Shown here piece by piece: positions 54,001-59,123 of a stretch of 64,000 bases of DNA (position 1 is its first letter; each line of letters starts with the position of its first letter). Position numbers and translations under genes: made by a program. The stretch spans positions 1 to 64,000 of the forward strand of contig JASHNS010000028.1 of the NCBI GenBank assembly GCA_030041515.1. The letters are read 5' to 3'. The notes below the pieces were generated by a model. That model was not told the origin of the DNA, did not search any database, and saw nothing but the letters and a program-made list of their open reading frames with translations. Source of the stretch: Acidobacteriaceae bacterium. Its GTDB lineage: Bacteria > Acidobacteriota > Terriglobia > Terriglobales > Acidobacteriaceae.

Positions 54001-56678
54001 GGAGTCGAAACCACGGTGCCGCTGCCCCCGCCAGGACCGTTTACGTACAGCGTGTCGTTCGGCTCCACAGCCGTGCCTGCGACATTGAAGGTCTGTGTCG
54101 CGGGATTGCCATTCAGAGAGTTGTTCTGGAGCGTGGCCGCGTCGCTGATATTCCCCCCGGCGACAGGGACGAAATCGATGGTGAGGCTGCATTCCTGGCC
54201 CGGCAACAGCGTGAAACTCATATCGCAGGCGGGGGAAATTCCATTCGTCAGCTGAAAGGCAGTCGTGAGGCCGATTGCGGAGTTGACCAGTGGCTGGTCG
54301 CCCGCATTCAGAATCGAGAAGTATTGTGGGTTGCTCATGCTGCCGACGTCCGTAGTCTCAAAGCTCAGCGATGGCGGCTCCGACTGATTGATCTCGAGAA
54401 TCTGCGTGGCAGGAGACTGCTCGGAGATGAAAACCTCCCCCGAAGCATTGGTGGCGACGCCGTAGGAAAGACCGTTGAACAGCAAAACCTGACAACTGCT
54501 GCTTGTGCAGCCGGCCGGAACCTCCTCCACCCCGCCCGAGCCGCCGTTCAGCTCGGGGTCCGCGACGAAAACATCACCCGCCGCATCGACCGCGACGCTT
54601 TGCGGAGAAGACCATCCGCTGCCCACGGTGCTTTGGCACGCGGCGGTGGCGCAACCAGCAGGAACCTTAACGATTTTCTGCAGACCGGCGTCGGCGACGA
54701 AGAGATCTCCCGCGGCGTCCACCGCCACGCCTTCAGGCTGAGACCATCCGCTGCCCACTGAGACCTGGCAGGCAGAGCTCGTGCAGCCGGCGGGAAGCTC
54801 CAAAACTCCGGCGACCGGATCGGCGATAAAAAGATTCCCTAATCCATCCACTGCCACGCCGGCCGGGCTGGGGTGCACCACCGGCGCATACACCGGAACC
54901 TGGCAACTTGGGACCGTGCACCCGGCCGGAATCTCAACCACCTCGCCCAAAGGTGTGTTCAGCCCAGGATCGGCGACAAACAGGTCGCCCGCTCCATCGA
55001 TGGCAACGCCTTGGGGGGTGACGAACCCAGATCCCACCGTGCTCACGGCGCCATTGGGCGTTACCTTGAGCACGTTCGACTCGCCGGAGTTCGCGAGATA
55101 GAGATTGCCCTGCTCATCCGCCGCTATGCCGAGGGGGCCGGATAGAACTGCCGTTCCGGTGGAGACCGGCGAGCCGCTCACTCCGCTCACCGACGGCGCT
55201 GGGGCAAAGGCGATCTCCGGCGCAAGGCCGTTGCCGTAGATCGGCGTGCTGGTCAGCAGCGTGCCCGAGCCGTCGAACAGATTCACCGCGCCCGTCCGCA
55301 AACCGGGCGCCTGGGGAGCGAAGGTGACGAGGACGGTGCAGGACGTTCCCGCATTGACGGCGCCGGCGCAGGAGCCGCCGCTGCCCAGCGAAAAGTCCAG
55401 CCCGGCCGCTCCCTGCATGACCACCTGCGGCGTACCGAAGGTAGTGGTCGCCGGAACGTTGTAGGTGAGTGTCAGAGTGTTGCTGCAAGTGGACACAACC
55501 CCGGTTCCCGGGGCACAGACGCTCACGCTGCCGAAGTTCTGCGGCAGACCCCAGTTCCAGGTGTCGCCATAGGTGTTGATGTTGCTGTACCCGCCGAAAA
55601 GGACCACCTGGTTCTGCGCCGCGTCGTAGGCCATTGCAGATGTTGCGCGCGCTGCCGGGCTGGTCCCGGAGGTCTGCTGCGTCCACGTAAGATTGCCTGG
55701 GGAATTCCCGCTTAACACCCACGTATCGTTCAGGTACGTGCCGTTGAGGGCGAGTTCTCCCCCAAACAGGACGATCTGCCCCAGCGCAGCGTCATAGTCC
55801 ATCCCTGCGCTGTCGCGCCCGGTGGGGCTGCTCGCGGGGCTGAGCTGAGTCCAGGCGCTTCCGTTCCACGCCCACGTGTCGTTGTCCTCGACTCCGGTTT
55901 GATCAAATCCCCCGAACAGAATCACCTCGCCGAGGGCGGCGTCGTACGACATGCTCGCGCCCCAGCGCGCCGAGGGGCTCGCTGAGAGGCCGGTCGCCTG
56001 AGCCCAGCTCGTCCCATTCCACACCCAGGTGTCGCCGAGATCGGAATTACTCACGCCCAGACCGCCGAACAAAACAATCTGCCCGTCCGCCGCGTCGTAA
56101 GCCATGGCGGCGCTGCTGCGCGCCGGAGGAGTCGTGGCCAGGCCTGTTACCTGGCTCCAGCTGGTCCCGTTCCACAACCACGTATCACCGAGGCGGCTGC
56201 TGCCCGTTCCGGAAGTGGATCCACCGAACAGCACGACCTCGCCCTGCGCATCGTCGTAGGCCATGGTCTGGTTCGAGCGCGCCGAGGGGTTGCCCGAAGA
56301 AGGGGTGACATTGGCCCAGTTCGTTCCGTTCCACACCCAGGTGTCGTTCAGGACGCTGCTGTACCCGAATCCCCCGAACATCACCACCTGGCCGTGTGCA
56401 GCGTCATAGGCGAGACTGGTGGCAAAGCGTTCGGGAGGCGCCGTTGTGGGCGACAGCTGAGCCCAGCCCGCCTGCAGCGTGGGCGCCTGTGCGAACGCGG
56501 GGATCGCAGTCGCCAACATCGCGGCGCCGGCGAACGCGACAGCGATTTGTCGCCACGCGAGCTGGCGCGCCCCGCGCTCCGATCCTGAGCCGATATGCCG
56601 GCCAGAGAGACTGTGCGAGGAAAAGCGTGCGCATCTGCAGCGCCCGCTGGAGTCCACACCTGATGACTGACCGGCCAT
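42099..56678 (-). CDS. giant secreted mosaic protein (kelch/NHL/PASTA/metzincin/Gly-rich repeats/Ig-like)
   Basis: About 4,859 residues. ATG 56678 follows GGGGGGAA; signal peptide AVAFAGAAMLATAIPAFAQA ends near residue 64. Order of parts (nucleotides): six kelch-like blades with MAYDAA..QVVLFGG (56470-55560); ASH/choice-of-anchor module repeated three times (FAPLAPGLR.GAV); blocks of NHL propeller repeats (55150-54370, 53460-52440, 52080-51370, 50400-49640); InlB-like modules (GSGTV...WGGAC); one PASTA domain (49300-49090, VPNVVGMTV); a DUF3344-like part; a metzincin-type protease region with HEIGHTLGLTHGG (47341-47380) and SSMNY (about 47260); Gly-rich octapeptide repeats (46800-45590); an FN3-like and MBG/Ig-like part; HYDIN-like modules to the end. 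It is predicted to be a surface or matrix protein. No sorting signal is recognised at the C-terminus. Confidence 0.88.
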   Translation of the reverse strand: MAGQSSGVDSSGRCRCARFSSHSLSGRHIGSGSERGARQLAWRQIAVAFAGAAMLATAIPAFAQAPTLQAGWAQLSPTTAPPERFATSLAYDAAHGQVVMFGGFGYSSVLNDTWVWNGTNWANVTPSSGNPSARSNQTMAYDDAQGEVVLFGGSTSGTGSSRLGDTWLWNGTSWSQVTGLATTPPARSSAAMAYDAADGQIVLFGGLGVSNSDLGDTWVWNGTSWAQATGLSASPSARWGASMSYDAALGEVILFGGFDQTGVEDNDTWAWNGSAWTQLSPASSPTGRDSAGMDYDAALGQIVLFGGELALNGTYLNDTWVLSGNSPGNLTWTQQTSGTSPAARATSAMAYDAAQNQVVLFGGYSNINTYGDTWNWGLPQNFGSVSVCAPGTGVVSTCSNTLTLTYNVPATTTFGTPQVVMQGAAGLDFSLGSGGSCAGAVNAGTSCTVLVTFAPQAPGLRTGAVNLFDGSGTLLTSTPIYGNGLAPEIAFAPAPSVSGVSGSPVSTGTAVLSGPLGIAADEQGNLYLANSGESNVLKVTPNGAVSTVGSGFVTPQGVAIDGAGDLFVADPGLNTPLGEVVEIPAGCTVPSCQVPVYAPVVHPSPAGVAVDGLGNLFIADPVAGVLELPAGCTSSACQVSVGSGWSQPEGVAVDAAGDLFVADAGLQKIVKVPAGCATAACQSTVGSGWSSPQSVAVDAAGDVFVADPELNGGSGGVEEVPAGCTSSSCQVLLFNGLSYGVATNASGEVFISEQSPATQILEINQSEPPSLSFETTDVGSMSNPQYFSILNAGDQPLVNSAIGLTTAFQLTNGISPACDMSFTLLPGQECSLTIDFVPVAGGNISDAATLQNNSLNGNPATQTFNVAGTAVEPNDTLYVNGPGGGSGTVVSTPVGIDCSIVGLTTSGTCVATFAGGTIVTLEETPAAGSAFTTWAGSCANSSNPTCNVTVSPFLTVSAVFSPVYTLTVTDTGNGSGTVTDSEDLITCLDTNGTVSGTCSAAETNSTVTLTAEATGNSIFAGWGGACASSGVSPTCTVTMSAAMGASASFVAPGAAQPGNLEPITAGVVWGQGGSFTSNANNGISASSMQALGGVLVDPAGNLYAADGQNNRVLFFPRGSMTATRVYGQNGSFTTGTANNGGVSANSLSNPQGLALDSSGDLYVADEYNNRVLFYPAGSTTATRVYGQNGSFTTKTENNGGVSANSLGQPYGLAVDASGGLYVSDYQNNRVLFYPAGSTTATRVYGQGGSFTSNAVNNGGISASSLNQPTGVALDSSGDLYIADIYNNRVLFYPSGSTTATRVYGQLGSFTSGTANNGGITADSLDNPMYPALDSAGDLYVVDRSNNRMVFYPFGSTTATRVYGQLGSFTSGAANNGGISANSFSEPWAVAVDNSGNVYVSDYSNNRVLEYGPFGNVNVCPSGQSTPAPCSTTVTLSYYAAATTNFGATQVVTQGATGLDFTEGTGGTCTGAFSAPGSCTVNVNFAPLAPGLRMGAVHLLDSSGNVLAALPIYGVGQAPAIAFGLGVQSTVGSGLVNPYSIAEDAAGNIFIADWGDGRVVKIPAGGGAQTTIASGLSYLEGVAVDGAGNVYTAEIDDNLVLKIPAGGGAPITVGSGLNRPAGVAVDGAGNVFIADYFNNRVVEVPANGGAQTTVGSGLNVPQGVAVDGLGDVIIADSGNNRVVKVSASGVQTTLPFTGLDDPIGVAADAAGDVFVTNYWISSVFELTPSGVQTTVAATGLGTNILGVAVNGSGDIFIADFDNNRVVEENLSQAALNFGAINVGSRSADIGITIQDVGNQALTGSLGPTTTADFAEDLVNSTCTSVNGVSLVPGATCVEGFYAQPTTAGPLSSTAAVSDNSFNGNPATQVISLSATGISPNFTLTVATVGSGSGTVTDNSSAIACTGSNGTLTGTCSGSYPSGTNVTLTATVTGTSAFLGWGGACASSGTNSTCIVTVNAAASVTASFVQQDFGSANACPAGQTTPAPCSAAFPITFNIPANTTIGAVLVVTQGASGLDFTQASGSTCTPAFSAPGSCNVNVNFAPLAPGLRLGAVELYNATGGLIASAPIYGIGVGPVAAFSPAAQVQIHTGSYSLVYPAGLLVDASGNLFIADGDTDNQVLKLAPDGSISTVGSGFALPQGMAEDGAGNLFVANNNLNEVIKIPAGCTQSSCQAPVSTNLTAQLGVAVDGAGDLFVGDFNGEVAEIPSGCTSTVCQKIVYSPGAPSNPVGLTADAAGDVFIADNGRKAVVEVPAGCTAASCQKLIGSGWQAPDDVAVDAAGDVYVADEGLGAVVEVPAGCAASACQTSVVSGILPAAVALDGAGDVFVGNVSATQPEVLEITRSLPPSLSFAVTNVGASNGPQTASVQNVGNGTQPLSVSVGATSTGNFSENAASSACGTSTPANVLPGGFCYASFTFTPTTTGILTDSADFSDNTMNLASSVSVQTVNLSGIGSLYGATGAAVPNVVGMTVPNATTTLTTVGLTVGTVSTQYSSSEPQGSVIGESPAAGSPVNLGSPVALLVSTGEAPPPAPDPLTFENNYFVTGDYAAAGVSLKGATAANNLATGTITVPDLTTCGCSQGVPDGADIIDAFLYWTTIENTATPSGNNGTFLGYSITGEQVGSDIPNYSDGTNSGTLRVYRADINTYFQPPPSWNGERLASGPFTVSLTDINIPSGQLTVPEGASMVVLYRALVAPGNPGSLPLKSIVIYDGSALPSASTTQTIQGFYDAVGGNGELTTLYNAGGTWSTSSSSVSLAAGASSANAPLNAGAAYAAVIFSTPVANSDNDGILDSWKAGPAAPDFFAGQPGYYDVRTQSWVALPGAKHGEKDLFVQLDWMCGSVDSQGNCTGEDLFPSPDPSGADPLSMVEKAFANTGIVLHLKIGNPVPETTCTDNTSTTPPQLCEFPGQPGVIGWKNSLEFTKLWPRNFNSCAAGGDCTARFPYGQKDSYHYVLFGHSLAVPAWSTLFGTLKTITANASTGQTTITTADRGSQGDINYCPSRFTISGVLSDPGLNGVYNTASCPDGSTIILSTPGVANWSYANNTPAEPVTSLTSGTVTSISGYSDLGGQDSAVTLGLWETDPTQDMSKRAQVIAGTLFHEIGHTLGLTHGGLYFKGGAGSYIPTFDINCKPNYQSSMNYLFQLDGVGLNAAVAYSNQTLETLSESTLNSVGDLLANDNTTPATFSSSAWYQASAPANSTGSPSSTESAAQLHCDGTPLNGDTGYFVEGSVAPVTPPWQADQDITFDGVQPGSTGLTGLPGYDDVANIDLRQVGATGGEYASLANFLSFGASSTPVSVSSGQSVAVGAGGTVSVGDGGSVELNNGGSASVGSGAVLSGGGTMTFSTGGSLTLSNDAAGPNTITPGADGKIVLPGGGTVTLSGTGTITMTGTGGTVTLGGGGNVTLGGGGTITLPDSGGTVTIPSTGGSYTVPAGGTVTLGGGGNVTLGGGGTVTLGGGGNVTLGGGGNVTLGAGGNVTLGAGGTVTLGGGGNVTLGGGGNVTLGAGGTVTLGGGGTVTLGGGGNVTLGGGGSVTLGGGGNLSIGAGGTITLGAGGNVTLGAGGTITLGAGGTVTLGGGGNVTLGGGGTITLGGGGTETVPPTGGSYTVPAGGVVTLSNGGTVTLGGGGNVTLGGGGTVTLGGGGTVTLGGGGNVTLGGGGNVTLGGGGNVTLGAGGNVTLGGGGNVTLGGGGSTTTEMDYDTANSIVRPPGSPTYSVVPATTNTPESIQVNWTAPVFGVVATYTISRSVNGAPAVVIGSVSGVNGNAPATTFTDTNPPAGTLVYTITTTLVADANGSQRQSAPSPPAVLTMNQTVVLGSLPSSVLITNSTVPVTATAESNGAPNMQLVSFSASGPCSVGDSTINTNGVSSATVALNSTGSCTITATQAGDSTTATTPPAYSAATPATGTFTILPQGSTTQSQTIALGPAPTVQYGNGFTISATSSSGLPLSFAAPLNGPCAVGSASSSGGGLWTTTGTASGAGLCLITVTAPAGQVGSSSYSQATVTQSFYIAAAPLTVTAASFGAVYGQSLPSLTPALNVTYSITGFVNGDTASVVSGAPGLTTTATPTSGVGAYPITVSTGTLAAANYSFLYVNGTLTIAPAGSSISLVSSTGGASNYGQLVTFTPTVTPVPPGTDSVLYSYTNSTINSGASVPLGSVPVTQAYSTFLLPPGTNTVTATFGGANSDPNFQSSSASVTQVVASVPVAFISPDGVAFPSTDVGSTSASMTVVLTNIGTAPLNVTGAQIVSGDSGPADFIIQSSTCSGSLLPWQTPLGPQRVDSGWAAAPAPLAANTSTIATGDSCTVTLAFAPNPKQGEGVRTGTLVFTDNDGGQTGATDSIALTGSALSGISGTFPMPPAQSVPAGDYLWFNSELSVEGPLDPNGNPLKMSTDEVQIMVTNGSISFTNPTNGTTTTIPVPDALIQFVPGLTQASTTFDATNNRWVTQVPMTDPASGRQQFTIPGNIFVSGVPYLLPAAIGQLPRGWGNGPGASQNVTWSAEFTTDTPGVLINWQWGAAVYNPCFGNQPTSANPTCAGESLNMANLGVLGVNSADPGKCPIAQENSYNAGTPYNFLADLVSNEQPGHGEIGPPDLYTGQASESAGVVPAVTPVIFTPSPLVFMPVNAGQSSGAMTITMTNQNESLPFNLSGVSLTGSNAGDFAITATTCTNASGAATFSGNSVGALTLAPAGGGANSCTLSIVFTPGDLGTRTSSLVFTYATPPGMAPNETPPPQTVELYGTGAGGSNPIVGLSAVSLTFPHQEQGTTSSSQTVTLVNAGGGPLTINSIAASGEFGASSTCPVSPATLARGGVCTISVWFQPLATSVGSRSGAITIIDNNNGVAGSTQTISLSGQASP
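45595..46560 (-). repeat. 24-bp tandem repeat array coding for GGGGNVTL octapeptides
   Basis: Roughly 36-40 copies of a 24-base unit inside the giant gene, each giving GG(G/A)G-(N/T)-(V/I)-T-L on the minus strand. Two less regular spacers with GGSYTVPAG interrupt it (near 45845 and 46375). Third positions vary, so the protein pattern is under selection rather than the DNA being a very recent expansion. Such regular 8-residue Gly/Thr/Val patterns fit a beta-roll or beta-solenoid. Confidence 0.9.
47240..47385 (-). other. metzincin zinc-protease signature inside the giant protein
   Basis: The minus strand encodes HEIGHTLGLTHGG (HExxHxxGxxH zinc site) at 47341-47380 and, about 30 residues on, QSSMNYLFQ near 47250-47280, the position and form of a Met-turn. 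This combination defines metzincin metalloproteases. The domain is preceded by a typical NDNDGILDSW and KDLFVQLDWM segment found in related secreted peptidases. Confidence 0.75.
52440..53470 (-). repeat. 177-bp tandem NHL repeats within the giant gene
   Basis: About six copies of a 59-codon unit (YGQ.GSFT......NGG, LA.D.SGDLYVAD..NNRVLFYP.GSTTATRV). The copies are highly similar at DNA level, so recombination may change copy number. Six blades correspond to one NHL beta-propeller. Confidence 0.85.
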
Positions 56679-56899
56679 TTTGAATTCCCCCCGAAAATCG
56701 GCGTGGCCGCCGATGACATGTACCGCTCCCGTGAGGCGCACTGATTGCCGAAGCAAAGCCGTTCGCCTGTTCGGCAGGAATCCACACTCTCGCAGCGTCC
56801 TTGTCGGCGCCAGATGGAACCTTCAAATGGCCATTGGGGAAATGGCGTCTGCGGTGCTGTTCATCCCGAATAAGCGGAGCAGGATCGTCAGGTACTTAT

Positions 56900-57422
56900 T
56901 GGGAGTGAACCTGTGGGGAGAGTGGTATTTGAAACTAACGAGGCCCGCCAGGCTTGTCAAGGGGATTCTGTCCGGGTATCGCGTGGCTTCCAGCGCACTT
57001 ATTGACCGGAGCCCTGCGCACACATCCCACCTCGGCTACTTTCACAGCAGCGCCCGCAGAGCGTCGAGCCGTGCGGCGCTGAGCGCGACCTATCTGGCTG
57101 ACGACACGCCGTGTGGAAAGCGCTGGATCTTTCAGGACGTCCACTCTGGCGGAGCCGCGTCGATGGCCGGGATCGCGCCGGGGAACATCCTAGTCACCGT
57201 AGATGGCCGGGAAATCGCATCGCCGGAGCATCCTGTCTTTGTCAATGGTCAAACAGACCAGTATGGAGGTTATCGCTCACGACGTTGTCCTTCGCAACGG
57301 GAGCGCTGCGCCAGGGCGCCCGATACGCGGAATTGACTGTGCATTCCGACACGGCGTTTCCGAAAACGTCAGTAACCATCAGCTTCACTCGCAGAACAGG
57401 AGCCAATGAACGACAGGGCTGA
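56900..57422 (+). pseudogene. PDZ-domain protein relic, frameshifted
   Basis: One frame reads TYLADDTPCGKRWIFQDVHSGGAASMAGIAPGNILVTVDGREIASPEHPVF (57089-57240), which has the form of a PDZ domain from a processing or S41-like protein. Near 57255-57270 the reading frame shifts to one giving GALRQGARYAELTVHSDTAFPKTSVTISF, which ends at 57422. I take this as a broken gene with a frameshift and no credible N-terminus. Its last bases overlap glpD by 17 bases. Confidence 0.5.
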
Positions 57423-59088
57423 AGAACTCACGAACATCGCCGGCGGGCATTTCGATCTCTGCGTGATTGGCGGGGGAGCCACAGGAGCTGCCTGTGCTCT
57501 GGATGCGCAGCTGCGCGGGATCGAGACAGCGCTGGTGGAAGCGGGAGATTTTGCCGGCGCCACCTCCGGCGCCGCGACCAAGATTGCCCACGGCGGAGTC
57601 CGCTATCTCGAACAGGCGATCAGGGGCGCCGATCTCCAGGAGTATCACGTGCTGGTGCGCGCTCTGCACGAGCGGGTGCGGATGCTTGAAAATGCTCCGC
57701 ATCTGACCCGGACCCTTGAGTTTCTCGTGCCCAGCTACCGTTGGCTGGACGCTGCCTATCTGGATATGGGCCTGAAGATTTACGACTGGCTTGCAGGACC
57801 GGGGCGCATTTCGCCCAGCAGGTTCTTTTCCGCTGCAGAAACGCTGCAGCGAATGCCAAAGCTGAACGAGCGTGGACTGGTTGGCGCGGTTGGGTACGCT
57901 GACGGACAGTTCGACGACGCCCGGTACAACCTCGCACTGGTGCAAACTTTCACGATGTGCGGCGGACATGCGCTGAACTACGCGCGCGTCACCGACTTCA
58001 TCCGTGGTGAGGACGGGAAGCTCTGCGGCGTGATCGTCAGAGACCAGATGAAGGACGTGACGATGGAGGTGCGCGCCCGGGCCATCGTCAACGCTACAGG
58101 CCCGGTTTCGGATTCGATCCGGCAACTGGCAACTCCCGGAGTGCAAAAGCGGATGCGGCCGAGCAAGGGAGCACACATCCTGCTCCCGCTGGATGTATTT
58201 CTGACCGAGAAAGCCCTGCTGATTCCGAAGACGGAAGACGGGCGCGTGCTGTTTGCCCTTCCCTGGAGTGGCCGACTGCTGGTTGGGACGACCGATGAAG
58301 AAGTTGAACCAGATGCCGAACTTGTCGTGACGAAGGCCGACGTCGATTACCTGCTTCGTCACCTCAATCAGTACCTCGCACAGCCGGTCACGGCAGACGA
58401 TGTTGTGAGTGGCTTTGCAGGCGCGCGACCGCTGGTGGGCTCGGAGGAAGCCGGCGATACTAAAACGCTGGCACGCGACGATGTGATCGAAGTCGACTCA
58501 TCGAGCGGACTGATCAGCATCATGGGCGGGAAATGGACGACGCACCGCGCCATGGCGGAAGACACGATCGACCGCGTCCAGGACGCTCTGCGCCTTCCCC
58601 GTTCCGCGCCGCAAACTCGCTGCCACGTTCTGCACGGTGGCGCCGGGTTCACCGGCGATTATTGGGAGAAGCTTTGTCGTGACTTCAGCATTAGCCGCCC
58701 GACAGCGCAGCATCTCGCCGCCAAATTTGGCACAGCAGCTGGCACAGTTCTCGACCTCTGCGGGGAGAATCCGGAGCTCGCCAGGCCCATCGTGGCCGGA
58801 TATCCCGCGATCCGCGCCGAGGTTGTCTATGCGGTGCGCCACGAAATGGCGGTCACGATTGAGGATGTGATGGCACGCCGCATCGGCCTGCAACTGCACT
58901 CGTGGCGCGACGCGATCACGGCTGCGCCGGTCGTTGCTGCCCTAATGGGCACGGAACTGCACTGGGATTCCGATGCTGAGAGCCTGGCAGAGGCGCAGTA
59001 CGTGGAGAGGATCAATTATCTGCTCGACTCAGCAGGCCTGCCCCGGGAGCACCGGCGGAGACCAGCTCGGGTTCTTACTGCGGAATGA
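57406..59088 (+). CDS. glpD: FAD-dependent glycerol-3-phosphate dehydrogenase
   Basis: A 560-residue flavoenzyme that oxidises sn-glycerol 3-phosphate to dihydroxyacetone phosphate and reduces quinone at the inner membrane. The FAD motif CVIGGGATGAACALDAQLRG is at residues 19-38; ATSGAATKIAHGGVRYLE is the family signature; WSGRLLVGTTDEE and ISIMGGKWTTHRAMAED are conserved further on, and the C-terminal GlpA/D cap (about 400-530) is present. AGGAG at 57398-57402 sets the ATG. It partly overlaps the PDZ relic. No glpK or glpF gene is nearby, so lipid turnover or another glycerol route may supply the substrate. Confidence 0.92.
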   Translation: MNDRAEELTNIAGGHFDLCVIGGGATGAACALDAQLRGIETALVEAGDFAGATSGAATKIAHGGVRYLEQAIRGADLQEYHVLVRALHERVRMLENAPHLTRTLEFLVPSYRWLDAAYLDMGLKIYDWLAGPGRISPSRFFSAAETLQRMPKLNERGLVGAVGYADGQFDDARYNLALVQTFTMCGGHALNYARVTDFIRGEDGKLCGVIVRDQMKDVTMEVRARAIVNATGPVSDSIRQLATPGVQKRMRPSKGAHILLPLDVFLTEKALLIPKTEDGRVLFALPWSGRLLVGTTDEEVEPDAELVVTKADVDYLLRHLNQYLAQPVTADDVVSGFAGARPLVGSEEAGDTKTLARDDVIEVDSSSGLISIMGGKWTTHRAMAEDTIDRVQDALRLPRSAPQTRCHVLHGGAGFTGDYWEKLCRDFSISRPTAQHLAAKFGTAAGTVLDLCGENPELARPIVAGYPAIRAEVVYAVRHEMAVTIEDVMARRIGLQLHSWRDAITAAPVVAALMGTELHWDSDAESLAEAQYVERINYLLDSAGLPREHRRRPARVLTAE

Positions 59089-59123
59089 GCTTTGGCGACG
59101 GCCCGGATCGGTCGGCACTCCGG

